Assembly (NCBI RefSeq): GCF_003353065.1
Contig: NZ_CP027806.1
Location: 3,120,501 to 3,184,500 of the forward strand
Length of the DNA stretch: 64,000 nt
From: Cyclonatronum proteinivorum
GTDB lineage: Bacteria > Bacteroidota > Rhodothermia > Balneolales > Cyclonatronaceae
Direction: 5' to 3'
The translations under genes were made by a program, and so were the position numbers. Position 1 is the stretch's first letter. Each line of letters begins with the position of its first letter. Of this stretch, positions 19,657-28,203 are shown piece after piece. The notes beneath the pieces are model-generated. The model was not told the origin of the DNA, made no database searches, and worked only from the letters and a program-made list of their open reading frames with translations.

Positions 19657-20379
19657 TTAATTGGCAGGTGCATTTAATGTATGGTCATTAATCATGTGAA
19701 CTATATCAGGGTGCCCCAAATAACCTCTTAACTCATCTTTCAAAGGATATCCACTTTTAAGTGCTTTGTAAATTGATTCCCTTATTTTCTGCCAATCTTT
19801 ATGTCTGAATGCTACGGATGCAGGTATCTGTTCCAGTTTCAATGCCCTTGCAATTGCAAGCCTGTGGTTGCCTGTCATGAAATATAGTTCTCCTTGAGCA
19901 CCTATTCCGATAGAGAAAAAATCAATATTCGAAGTCGTCTTATATGGAACTATAATTTTCCCTTGCCCAAATTGTTCAAACATAACTCTATATTTATTTT
20001 TTAGTGATACTATTTTATCTAGCGCTGCATCATTCTTTGTTTTTTTGTTTAATAAATAATGAAAATAAGCTGTTTCATTCGGTTTAGTATCATGGACATA
20101 CAACTCTTCAAAAGTCTTTTCTAGCACTAATACATATTCTCTGAGGGGATTTATGTGTGCTATTGGCTTATATAAAACGAAATGTTTTAAACGCCATCCC
20201 CCCATTTGGTTAAACGTACTCCCCTCAACACTTAATTTTATATCAAAAGGATTAATATTTATATAGGTGCTATACACTCTAGGCAAACTTTTAAACCAAA
20301 GTTTATTTACATTAAATATTAAATACCCAATAAAGCTATAAAGTAGTTTTTTCCCTTTGAATAAAAAATTTTTTATCAT
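19657..20379 (-). CDS. ParB/sulfiredoxin-like protein of glycan locus
   Basis: This is a 240-residue protein without a confident family name. The recognisable part is FFSIGIGAQGELYFMTGNHRLAIARAL (read in two halves around residue 165-190): a GNHRLA box like the GxHRxxA motif of ParB/Srx-fold proteins. A basic N-terminus with one hydrophobic stretch (LLYSFIGYLIFNV) may touch the membrane. A second protein with the same box and length is at 58277-59008. Both occur beside glycan genes, so a role in sugar or phosphate transfer is more likely than DNA partitioning; no function can be assigned. Confidence 0.6.
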   Translation of the reverse strand: MIKNFLFKGKKLLYSFIGYLIFNVNKLWFKSLPRVYSTYININPFDIKLSVEGSTFNQMGGWRLKHFVLYKPIAHINPLREYVLVLEKTFEELYVHDTKPNETAYFHYLLNKKTKNDAALDKIVSLKNKYRVMFEQFGQGKIIVPYKTTSNIDFFSIGIGAQGELYFMTGNHRLAIARALKLEQIPASVAFRHKDWQKIRESIYKALKSGYPLKDELRGYLGHPDIVHMINDHTLNAPAN

Positions 20380-20464
20380 TAAATGGTTTGATTGTAAAGA
20401 ATCAAGAACGTTGAATAGAAATAGAAATTAGCAAATCATTATTGCACATAGACAAAAATTATTT

Positions 20465-21232
20465 TTAAACCGAATAACCTCCGTCCACTACCAAATTTAT
20501 CCCTGTGACCCACCTTGCCCCTGGGCTGAGTAAATACAGTACCGCAGCAGCTACATCATCGGGATGTCCGAGACCCAACGGATGCATGCTTTCGATGCGC
20601 TCACGAGCTGCTTCATTTTTGCTGTACACCGCCTGCTCTGACATTGGTGTTACAACCACTCCGGGCGAAATACAGTTAACCCGGATACGCTTAGTTGCCA
20701 ATTCCACGGCCATTGATCGCGATGCCGCTAACAGGGCGCCTTTAGAAGAACTATACATGGTTTTCCCTGCTTCTCCCAGGCTACCCATAACCGATGAAAT
20801 AAGTACTATGCTTTGTCCTTCCTCAGGAACCATTTTCTTTCGGCTGACCCATTTTGCCATGTGAATAGCCGAGACTACGTTTGTGTTCAGCATTTCGGTT
20901 AGCGCTTCCGGTTTAATATTTCTCAACGGCAGTGTAGTTGAAATACCGGCGCTGTGAAGGAAGCCATCAATTTTGATGCCCTGGTTCTCTAACTCCTTCA
21001 TACACTCATCGACTTTTACATAATCGGTGAGATCAAGCGATATTGAAATGTGATCCTGGGTATGCTTAGTTAGAGATGATCGTGTTTCTTCAAGACGTTC
21101 TTCATTTCGTCCTATTAGAATAATGCGTGCACCAGCCTCACTACATGCAATGGCACAGGCGCGTCCTATGCCGGATGATGCGCCCGTGATAAGAATGGTT
21201 TTGTTATGCAGACCAAATCGTTGTTCTATCAT
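20465..21232 (-). CDS. SDR-family oxidoreductase, FabG-like
   Basis: This 255-residue classical short-chain dehydrogenase has TGASSGIGRACAI for NAD(P) binding at residue 16, HSAGIS, the catalytic Ser in LISSVMGSLGEAG and YSSSKGALLAASRSM carrying YxxxK. It ends with VTGINLVVDGGYSV, typical of 3-oxoacyl-ACP reductases. It starts three bases after the KAS III stop and follows an ACP gene, so reduction of an ACP-bound 3-ketoacyl chain is the best guess. Reduction of a keto-sugar remains possible. Confidence 0.85.
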   Translation of the reverse strand: MIEQRFGLHNKTILITGASSGIGRACAIACSEAGARIILIGRNEERLEETRSSLTKHTQDHISISLDLTDYVKVDECMKELENQGIKIDGFLHSAGISTTLPLRNIKPEALTEMLNTNVVSAIHMAKWVSRKKMVPEEGQSIVLISSVMGSLGEAGKTMYSSSKGALLAASRSMAVELATKRIRVNCISPGVVVTPMSEQAVYSKNEAARERIESMHPLGLGHPDDVAAAVLYLLSPGARWVTGINLVVDGGYSV

Positions 21233-21235
21233 ATC

Positions 21236-22309
21236 TCAGTATTCCTCAGCTTCTAATTCAATCAGATCAGGTATGTGGCATGGCCCGGTGTTCAGAATTC
21301 CGGTAGCCCATGACATACCAACCCCGAATCCACACAAAAGCAGACGCTGCGGCTGCTTTAAGGCTTCCTGAAGCTCTGTAGCAATTGCCAGTGGTATAGA
21401 TACAGACGAGGTGTTTCCAAAACGGTCGAGATTGGTTGGTACCCGCTCATCGGGCAGCTTTAATTTCTTCGAAAGATAGCTGTTCATATAAATGTTGGCC
21501 TGATGCAATACAAAGTAATCAATCGCCTCTTTCTCTGTTTGTGCGAAGGCAAGCGTTTCTTTGATGTTCTTAGGAACCTCACGAATTGCAAAGTTAAACA
21601 CATCAGCACCATTCATATACCCGTGCTCATCGGTACGGATGTTACCGTGCTCATCTACTACCTTTTCTTTAAGGGTCTCGGGCGTACTGGGATTCCGATA
21701 TCCGCCGGCATCCATTTTGATTAAATCCTGCCTTGAACCATCCGAATTGAGAGAAAAACAGCTTTTTCCATAGCGCTCATCCCGGCTTATCAATGCTGCA
21801 ACGCCACCATCTCCAAACAAAAAACCTGTTTTACGGTCTTTAGGATGATAGACTCTCGAACGGGTTTCCCCGTCAAGCAGCAGCACATGCCGGAAACCCT
21901 GCTGCTGCATAAAGGAATAGGCCACGGACAGCCCATATACGAAAGCCGAACAACCCAAATTAATATCAAATGCTAAGGTAGATTTCGGCAGTCCCAGCTT
22001 ATCCTGCAAAATAACAGAAGTTGCCGGCATGCGGTAATCCGGGGTTTGGGATACAAAAATGACGGCATCAATTTCTTCCCGGCTGATCTGCATGTCGTTT
22101 AAGAGCTTGTCAGCAGCTGCAAAGCACAGATCTGAGGCCGTCATACCCTTCGGGGCAAACCTGCGCTGCCGGATACCCGTTTTTTCAACAATCTGCTTCA
22201 CATCCTCGGCCGGAAAATGCATGGTATATGCTTCATTTTCGATGGTGTTGGCCGGCACGGCAGCAGCAAGACCGGAAATGCCAATGTTTTCAAAAGTTAA
22301 AAAAGCCAT
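21236..22309 (-). CDS. 3-oxoacyl-ACP synthase III (KAS III) homologue
   Basis: At 357 residues, this condensing enzyme keeps the full triad: Cys in INLGCSAFVYGL (about residue 116), His in FVLHQANIYMNSYL and Asn in RFGNTSSVSIPLAI. The C-terminal GFGVGMSWATGI is typical of the KAS III subset found in natural-product and O-antigen loci rather than housekeeping FabH. With the ACP upstream and SDR downstream it probably makes a short 3-hydroxyacyl chain that an acyltransferase such as the NeuD-like protein attaches to a sugar. Confidence 0.9.
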   Translation of the reverse strand: MAFLTFENIGISGLAAAVPANTIENEAYTMHFPAEDVKQIVEKTGIRQRRFAPKGMTASDLCFAAADKLLNDMQISREEIDAVIFVSQTPDYRMPATSVILQDKLGLPKSTLAFDINLGCSAFVYGLSVAYSFMQQQGFRHVLLLDGETRSRVYHPKDRKTGFLFGDGGVAALISRDERYGKSCFSLNSDGSRQDLIKMDAGGYRNPSTPETLKEKVVDEHGNIRTDEHGYMNGADVFNFAIREVPKNIKETLAFAQTEKEAIDYFVLHQANIYMNSYLSKKLKLPDERVPTNLDRFGNTSSVSIPLAIATELQEALKQPQRLLLCGFGVGMSWATGILNTGPCHIPDLIELEAEEY

Positions 22310-22349
22310 TCAGTTATCGGTGGTTTGGAGTATGCAGAAAAGAAATCTT

Positions 22350-22577
22350 TTAGGAAGCCTGTTCCTGTACAGCTTTAAATAAATCGCCAACTGTTTTGAG
22401 CTGCTGAAAAGCTTCATCTTCAACAGCTGCACCAAACTCTTCATCAAGTGCGGCAATTAGAGACAGCTGTGCAAGGGAGTCCCACTCCTCATATTCCCGA
22501 AAATCATCTTCCAGGCTGACTTCACGGTCTTCAATTTCAAGGGCTTCTTTGAATACGTCTAAGAATTTTTCTTTCAT
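22350..22577 (-). CDS. Acyl carrier protein
   Basis: This 75-residue acidic helical protein has the phosphopantetheine attachment Ser in EYEEWDSLAQLSLI (about residue 37, DSL motif). The ATG at 22577 is chosen; a longer frame reaches into the palindrome of the neighbouring IS remnant and its extra residues are hydrophobic and unlike ACP. It is a dedicated ACP for the KAS III and SDR encoded just downstream. Confidence 0.88.
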   Translation of the reverse strand: MKEKFLDVFKEALEIEDREVSLEDDFREYEEWDSLAQLSLIAALDEEFGAAVEDEAFQQLKTVGDLFKAVQEQAS

Positions 22578-22615
22578 TGGTTTAATTTTTGGTTTTAAAT
22601 AAATAATGATATACA

Positions 22616-22653
22616 ATTCCATTGCCCATGATTTAAATCATGGGCAATGGAAT
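22616..22653. repeat. 38-bp perfect palindrome, left end of IS200-like remnant
   Basis: A perfect inverted repeat is centred between 22634 and 22635, with core CCCATGATTTAAATCATGGG. It matches in style the longer palindrome at 23116-23169. IS200/IS605 elements carry such hairpins at their ends. Confidence 0.85.
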
Positions 22654-22654
22654 C

Positions 22655-23109
22655 CTAAGACTCATCATAGCCATGTAATTTTAAAAATCGCTCATACTCA
22701 TATTGAGAATTGATTTTCTGATGATGGCTCTTCTGATTTCTAATATACCGAAAAACTTGTGGTACACCAGATTCAGAAACCGCAAAGGCGGCATAACCCG
22801 TCTGCCAGGCGAACGCTTCTTGGGTCAGCTTGTTGTAATTGATGAAGCGGGAGCTGCTACCCTTCACCTGCTTAATGATGGATGCAATTGATAGCGTAGG
22901 GCTCTGCAAAAACAGGCAATGCACATGATCAGGCATGCCGTTCACAATCCGAACCGGACAGCCCTGTGCCCTTAGCTGCTCCGAGATAAAACTCTAACAC
23001 CTGCTTTTCAATGCTCTCATGAATAAACGGGTACCGGTGCTTGGTCGCCCAGTCGCCCAGATGGCGTGAATCCATATTTTGGTATACGAATGCGGCATTG
23101 TGAATCATT
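22655..23109 (-). pseudogene. IS200/IS605-type (Y1) transposase, frameshifted remnant
   Basis: The intact 3' part (22655-22945) reads NGMPDHVHCLFLQ, giving the HUH metal motif as HVH, and later FRYIRNQKSHHQK with the catalytic Tyr, which identifies a TnpA of the REP/IS200 family. The 5' part can be read from ATG at 23109 only by crossing two frameshifts. One is an 8-bp tandem duplication of TGGGCGAC near 23045-23060, the other an extra T near 22990 (GAGTTTTATC for GAGTTTATC). So the gene is broken. It lies between the ACP gene and the sugar transferase gene, framed by palindromes. Confidence 0.85.
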
Positions 23110-23115
23110 TATATG

Positions 23116-23169
23116 CGAAATCACACCCATAGCCCACGATTTAAATCGTGGGCTATGGGTGTGATTTCG
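23116..23169. repeat. 54-bp perfect palindrome, right end of IS200-like remnant
   Basis: A perfect inverted repeat is centred between 23142 and 23143 (core AGCCCACGATTTAAATCGTGGGCT). It provides the last few codons and the stop of the sugar transferase gene, so insertion of the element changed that protein's C-terminus. Confidence 0.85.
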
Positions 23170-23752
23170 TCCCCATAAACTCCGGCATCGTCGCTGCCTG
23201 CTGATTGCTAATGCCCTCCCTCCGAAATACCTTGAGCAGCGTCATAAACAAAATTTTCATATCCAGCCAAAAGCTCAGGTTATCGACATACCAGACATCA
23301 AGCTTAAATTTCTCTTCCCAACTTATGGCGTTTCGGCCGTTGACCTGTGCCCAGCCCGTTATACCAGGTTTAACTTCATGTCTGCGGGCTTGCTCCTCTG
23401 TGTAGCGGTCCAGGTAACGCACAAGAAGCGGTCTGGGGCCGACCAGACTCATGTCACCTTTCAAAACGTTAAACAATTGGGGTAGTTCATCAATAGAAAG
23501 AGAACGTACCAATTTGCCAACAGTAGTAAGTCGCTGACTGTCCGGCAGAAGTTTACCTGATGGATCTGTTCGGTCGTTCATAGTTTTGAACTTGATAACT
23601 TTAAAGGACCGACCGAAAAGACCGGGCCGCTGTTGCGTAAAAAACGGACTTCCATGATTTACCACGGTGAGCAGCACTACAACTATTACATAAACTGGTG
23701 TAAGAAATAGAATAAGGAGCAGAGATGCCAGGCTGTCAATAAACCGTTTCAT
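23153..23752 (-). CDS. Initiating sugar-phosphate transferase, PglC-like
   Basis: This 199-residue protein is a small monotopic phosphoglycosyl transferase that moves a sugar-1-phosphate onto undecaprenyl phosphate to start a repeat unit. An N-terminal re-entrant hydrophobic helix (LLLILFLTPVYVIVVVLL) is followed by QQRPGLFGRSFKVIKFKTM, SIDELPQLFNVLKGDMSLVGPRP and PGITGWAQVNGRNAISWEEK, the standard motifs with the DE catalytic pair. ATG at 23752 is preferred over a TTG five codons upstream. The stop codon sits inside the adjacent 54-bp palindrome, so the native C-terminus may have been replaced. Confidence 0.92.
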   Translation of the reverse strand: MKRFIDSLASLLLILFLTPVYVIVVVLLTVVNHGSPFFTQQRPGLFGRSFKVIKFKTMNDRTDPSGKLLPDSQRLTTVGKLVRSLSIDELPQLFNVLKGDMSLVGPRPLLVRYLDRYTEEQARRHEVKPGITGWAQVNGRNAISWEEKFKLDVWYVDNLSFWLDMKILFMTLLKVFRREGISNQQAATMPEFMGTKSHP

Positions 23753-23791
23753 GTATTTACGATACAATATTCTACTCCTTCTACAACACTG

Positions 23792-24916
23792 TTATGCAAA
23801 AATTTCTGCGTTTTCAACACTGAAATCACCGGCTGCCTTTCGGGAGTTATCTGAGTACTGCTGGCATAAATCGGGGTTATCATACAGCTCCAAAATAAAG
23901 GATTTTATTCCTTCTACGTTGTTTCCATTAAAGCATGCGCCCGCCTTGTAATATTTAATTAAGCTGTTCAGCTCAGATTCCTCAGAAGCAATAGCCAAAA
24001 CAGGCAGCCCTGCAGACATCAGATTATAGGTCTTGCTTGGCACGCTCATGGTAGAGGACTCATGCCCAAGGGTTACAACTCCTATGCTCGGCGCATTGAA
24101 GGTGTAGGGCAACATTTCAGCAGGCTGCCAGGGCAGCAGCAGCACGTTATTGGGTTTTAACCGGCCTATTTTTTCTTGTATCAGCTTTTTCTTTCCGCCC
24201 TCACCAATAATCACAAAGAAAATGTCTTTATTTTCTTGCAGTTCAGCCGCGACATCTACAAGTACATCCACATCGTGTGTGTTCCCCAGGTTACCGGAAT
24301 ACATCACAATGAATTTATCCTGTAGCTGATGTTCCGTCAGGAAACGGTTTTCACTTCGGGCCATTGGCTTAAAAAAGGCGGCATCCGTCCAAATCGGTAC
24401 AACTTCAATTTTATCCGGATCAGCGTATTTCGCAACCTCTTGTTTCATGCCCTGACTAATGGTATAAAGGTTCGTTGCGCCGGCAAATATTTTTTTATTC
24501 CACCTTTCCCATAGCCGAACAAGCCATGAATTTTTCTTAAAATAACCAGTTGTGTATAAAATGTCAGGATAGACATCATAGACCAATACCGAGTAGGAGT
24601 TACTAACAAAAGACGGGATAAATACCGCAAAGGGAGGATTTGTAATAATAAAAAGTTTATACCCTCTGTATTTAGTCAGAACATGATACCACATTTGCAG
24701 GGTGCTGACAGTCCACGACACCAGTCTTTTCAGGGTCGTGGACTTGTCGTATCGCATTATTTTTGTCCAGGCGGTATCCGCAGGTAAGCTGCGGTCCCGT
24801 TCAACAATGGTTCCTGCAATAATAGCTGTTTTAGGATATTTCTTCTGCAATGCATACAGCATGTCAATCTGAAGATACCCGGAGGTTTGATCCAGCAGGA
24901 CAATTCCTTTAGACAT
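23792..24916 (-). CDS. Glycosyltransferase family 4, WbuB-like
   Basis: This 374-residue GT-B fold enzyme has VYDVYPDILYTTGYF in the acceptor domain and a C-terminal donor domain with FIVMYSGNLGNTHDVDVLV, FVIIGEGGKK and LGHESSTMSVPSKTYNLMSAGLPVLA (given in parts). The E-x7-E-like region is SSTMSVPSKTYNLM. It resembles WbuB-type GT4 enzymes that act on undecaprenyl-linked sugars. Its start shares a base with the upstream epimerase stop and it precedes the PglC-like gene, so it probably adds the second sugar. Confidence 0.88.
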   Translation of the reverse strand: MSKGIVLLDQTSGYLQIDMLYALQKKYPKTAIIAGTIVERDRSLPADTAWTKIMRYDKSTTLKRLVSWTVSTLQMWYHVLTKYRGYKLFIITNPPFAVFIPSFVSNSYSVLVYDVYPDILYTTGYFKKNSWLVRLWERWNKKIFAGATNLYTISQGMKQEVAKYADPDKIEVVPIWTDAAFFKPMARSENRFLTEHQLQDKFIVMYSGNLGNTHDVDVLVDVAAELQENKDIFFVIIGEGGKKKLIQEKIGRLKPNNVLLLPWQPAEMLPYTFNAPSIGVVTLGHESSTMSVPSKTYNLMSAGLPVLAIASEESELNSLIKYYKAGACFNGNNVEGIKSFILELYDNPDLCQQYSDNSRKAAGDFSVENAEIFA

Positions 24917-25956
24917 TATTCAGCAGTGGTATTTTCTTTGGCAAGCTTCACCTGCTCATTAATCCACACATAGGTATCCCGCATGCCCTCAATCAGAGGT
25001 CTGCTTACCTGCCATCCCATTTTTTCAGCGTAGAGTTTATTGTCAGAATTACGTCCCTGTACGCCTACCGGGCATCTGAATCCATATTTTTCAATAAATT
25101 CTTCTCCCTGAATGTTGTGGATGGTAATGTTCTTGCCACTCAGATCAATGGCCATCTGTGCCAGCTGATTAATGGTGACCATTTCTTCCGACCCGATATT
25201 TACAGGCCCCATAAACTGATCCTGTCGCATAAAACGAAGTACTGCTTCAACGCATTCGGTTACATGCAGGAAGGAACGCGTTTGCTTGCCACTGCCCCAA
25301 ACTTCCAGGGTTCCGTCCTCAGGGGTCTCGGCAGCTTTCCGGCACATGGCCGCCGGCGCTTTTTCCTTGCCGCCGGCCCAGGTGCCCATTGGACCAAAAA
25401 TATTATGGAAGCGGGCAACCCGTACATTCAGCTTATAGTTACGGTTGAAGGCAAGGAACAGTCTTTCTGAAAACAGCTTTTCCCAGCCGTATTCTGAATC
25501 AGGATTGGCGGGATAGGCCGAGCTTTCTTCGCAGTTCGGATTATCCGGATCAAGCTGATTGTGCTCCGGATACATGCAGGCAGATGAGGAATAGAAAACC
25601 CTGCCAACCTTTCTTTTGGCAGCCTCATAGACCGTGTTGAGATTAATCAAAGCTGAGTTATGCATTACATTGGCATCATTATCCCCGGTAAAAATATAAC
25701 CAGCGCCGCCCATATCCGCAGCGAGCTGATATACCTCATCAAAGGGCTTGTCCCCGGGTGCTTCAAATACATTTTCTACGATTTTAGGATCGCGTAAATC
25801 ACCCGGAACATACTCATCACAAATATCATCATGCGACCAAAATTCATGCGCAGGCTTAATATCTACGATACGTACCCAAAAGTTTTCATCTTTAAGTCTT
25901 TTTGCCAGATGACCGCCAATAAAGCCGCCTCCGCCAAATACAAGTGCTGTTTTCAT
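24916..25956 (-). CDS. GDP-mannose 3,5-epimerase-like SDR
   Basis: This 346-residue extended SDR has VFGGGGFIGGHLAKRL at the N-terminus, LAADMGGAGYIFTGD, SSSACMYPEHNQL, catalytic YGWEK, RFHNIFGPMGTWAGGKEKAP and GSGKQTRSFLHV. The MGGxGYI and FGPxGTWxGGxEKAPAA stretches are the same as I recall in plant GDP-mannose 3,5-epimerase, which makes GDP-L-galactose and GDP-L-gulose. That would give an L-hexose precursor for the glycan. A general NDP-sugar epimerase role is the fallback. Confidence 0.8.
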   Translation of the reverse strand: MKTALVFGGGGFIGGHLAKRLKDENFWVRIVDIKPAHEFWSHDDICDEYVPGDLRDPKIVENVFEAPGDKPFDEVYQLAADMGGAGYIFTGDNDANVMHNSALINLNTVYEAAKRKVGRVFYSSSACMYPEHNQLDPDNPNCEESSAYPANPDSEYGWEKLFSERLFLAFNRNYKLNVRVARFHNIFGPMGTWAGGKEKAPAAMCRKAAETPEDGTLEVWGSGKQTRSFLHVTECVEAVLRFMRQDQFMGPVNIGSEEMVTINQLAQMAIDLSGKNITIHNIQGEEFIEKYGFRCPVGVQGRNSDNKLYAEKMGWQVSRPLIEGMRDTYVWINEQVKLAKENTTAE

Positions 25957-25970
25957 TACAATTGCTATAT

Positions 25971-27086
25971 TTATTTAGAATTTAAGGATTTGCAAATTTC
26001 AAGATACTTTTGTGCCCGCTCAGGTGCGGTGTCAAACGTTTTCAACTGCTCAAGGCCCTTTATAACAAGACGATTACAAAGATCTTGGTTATTCAATAGT
26101 CTTTTAATTGCAAGGTATGCGCTTTGAGGATTCTTGGGTTCAAAATACAAAGCCGCATCACCACATATACTCCGAGCAAATCCAAGATCAGTCGTAATTA
26201 TAGGCTTCTTCATAACCATAGCTTCCGCATAGGATGCAGAAAAACATTCTGCCAGTGTTGGTAAAAACATAAAATCACACTCTTCATACAATGATGGGCA
26301 ATCCTGTGGTCTGACGGGCCCCACGTTCATTATTGCCGGATGTGTTCCTATATAGTTATCAAAGTCCTGAGGTTTTAAGGTGAGCACAAACCTGATTTTA
26401 TGATACCCTTCCTTAATCAGCAAATCTGCAACCTTAGGAATAATTTCAAGATTTTTATGCGGGTAATAGGAGCTCAGCGTTAATAAACGTATCTCACCGT
26501 TTTCTCTTGCCGAGAGTTTGGGTTCTGCATGATTATCCTGCAGATAAAACTTGCTGTGTGTATTGGTTACCGTATGTACCTGTGATGTCCCGAGCGCTTT
26601 TTGAACACGATTATTCACATCATCTGTCTGAACTACATAGGCTGCAGCATCGCGTTTGAAGTAATAATAATGCGCCTTCTTTTTGAGCCAAAGCTTGAGC
26701 TTCTGCTTAAGACTCATTTGCTGCACATACGGTGACTCAGGGTAGATGTATAGAGGCAAATTAAAGCCTATAATTTGTGGAGCCTTGGAGTTATAATAGG
26801 TCGGACCAGATGTCGCAATTATTATATCGGGCTTAATTTGATCTTCAAGCTGTGCAAGCGTTTTTTGAATCAAAGGTATGGTTCTGAAGCCAATAGTGCC
26901 AAAATCATGTTCATAGAAGCTGAAATTTACAGGAAAGTCGCTTGTGTTAATTTCTTTTCCAACTCCATGGCCTAACCATACATGGTATTCATGATCCGTA
27001 AAATGAACACACTCAGAAATAAAGGAAAGGGCAACCTGCACGGCCCCGCCAAAACGCTGATGGGCTGTGTTAATAACGATTTTCAT
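25971..27086 (-). CDS. Glycosyltransferase family 1/4
   Basis: This 371-residue GT-B enzyme starts MKIVINTAHQRFGGAVQVAL. The donor domain has RLLTLSSYYPHKNLEIIPKV, PSLYEECDFMFLPTLAECFSASYAEAMVM and the EX7E-type ECFSASYAE, followed by KPIITTDLGFARSICGDAALYF. This is the usual layout of retaining GT4 enzymes. The gene is more AT-rich than its downstream neighbours. The sugar is not predictable. Confidence 0.87.
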   Translation of the reverse strand: MKIVINTAHQRFGGAVQVALSFISECVHFTDHEYHVWLGHGVGKEINTSDFPVNFSFYEHDFGTIGFRTIPLIQKTLAQLEDQIKPDIIIATSGPTYYNSKAPQIIGFNLPLYIYPESPYVQQMSLKQKLKLWLKKKAHYYYFKRDAAAYVVQTDDVNNRVQKALGTSQVHTVTNTHSKFYLQDNHAEPKLSARENGEIRLLTLSSYYPHKNLEIIPKVADLLIKEGYHKIRFVLTLKPQDFDNYIGTHPAIMNVGPVRPQDCPSLYEECDFMFLPTLAECFSASYAEAMVMKKPIITTDLGFARSICGDAALYFEPKNPQSAYLAIKRLLNNQDLCNRLVIKGLEQLKTFDTAPERAQKYLEICKSLNSK

Positions 27087-27108
27087 TAAGTAGAGAAGAC
27101 AATAGTTT

Positions 27109-28203
27109 CTAGTTTAATATAAAATGCAAGTATGCTTTACCTATTTTGTCTAAACTATATTTATCCAACACTTCTGTCGCATTCTTTTGAAATTTTGTGC
27201 GTGTATTAGAATCATTTATTAGGTTTTCTATCTGCTTTGCAAGTTCATCTACGTTCATTGTCTCAACAAGATAGCCGTTTACACCATGATCTATTAGTTC
27301 ACATGAGCCGTAATTGCTTGAGAAACTGATGCAAGCCAACCCATTCGCCATCGCTTCTAGTAATGCGTTCGGAAAACCTTCATGTAAGGATGGTAATACA
27401 AATATTTCGGAAGCTTGCATATATTCATCAACATTTTCCTTAAATCCTTCAAAAATAATTGATGATGTCAACCCTAATTCTTCAACGCGTTTTTCTAATT
27501 GGTTACGTGCCGGTCCGTCGCCAACAAAAATGAGTTTCCAATCATGATAATTAACTTTTGAAAAAGCTTCTACTAAATATATTTGTCCTTTTTCAGGTGA
27601 CAATCTCCCTATACACAATACAACTTTTTGTCTATCAGTATTATACAGTTTTATCTCTCTTAGAAAATTAGGAAGAACAACAGCATCTGCATTTGGATAT
27701 GATTTCTGATAATGCTCCATAGCCTCCGGAGTTTGATAAATCATTTTTTTTGTGTGCATTTTACTATAATTCGATGCAGTTCTATAAAAATAATCGAATA
27801 TATTTCTTTTCACACCTGAAAGCTTAAATGGTTTCCACCCACGATTGATGGAAGTTCTATGGCTTCCAGAGTGATCAATTTTCATCCCGATACTGGCTAG
27901 CACAGGAATTAATCTATATCCTAAAGAAAAAACATGTACTAGTTTATTTTCTTTTAGTCTTTTTCTGATAAACCATATTACTCTCAAGTAATAAACTAAT
28001 TTATTACCTTTTTTGAATTTTGGGATGTGTAATTGTACATTTGTGTTTAGCTTGTAGAATACCTCTTGATCAGACATGAGTATTATGTGAACTTCTACCC
28101 CTAAACTTAGTGCATAATTAGCTAATTCAGCAGCTACTCTCTCTGACCCACCAGCTTTTAATGCAGGTATGCAAATGCATAATTTTTTATCTTTTAATGT
28201 CAT
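27109..28203 (-). CDS. Glycosyltransferase family 4
   Basis: This 364-residue GT-B enzyme has LKAGGSERVAAELANYA at residue 15, VVLCIGRLSPEKGQIYLVEAF opening the donor domain, LIFVGDGPARNQLEKRV and EIFVLPSLHEGFPNALLEAMANG with the EX7E pair (EGFPNALLE). It is strongly AT-rich. Its start overlaps the preceding gene's stop by four bases, so both belong to one message. Confidence 0.92.
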   Translation of the reverse strand: MTLKDKKLCICIPALKAGGSERVAAELANYALSLGVEVHIILMSDQEVFYKLNTNVQLHIPKFKKGNKLVYYLRVIWFIRKRLKENKLVHVFSLGYRLIPVLASIGMKIDHSGSHRTSINRGWKPFKLSGVKRNIFDYFYRTASNYSKMHTKKMIYQTPEAMEHYQKSYPNADAVVLPNFLREIKLYNTDRQKVVLCIGRLSPEKGQIYLVEAFSKVNYHDWKLIFVGDGPARNQLEKRVEELGLTSSIIFEGFKENVDEYMQASEIFVLPSLHEGFPNALLEAMANGLACISFSSNYGSCELIDHGVNGYLVETMNVDELAKQIENLINDSNTRTKFQKNATEVLDKYSLDKIGKAYLHFILN

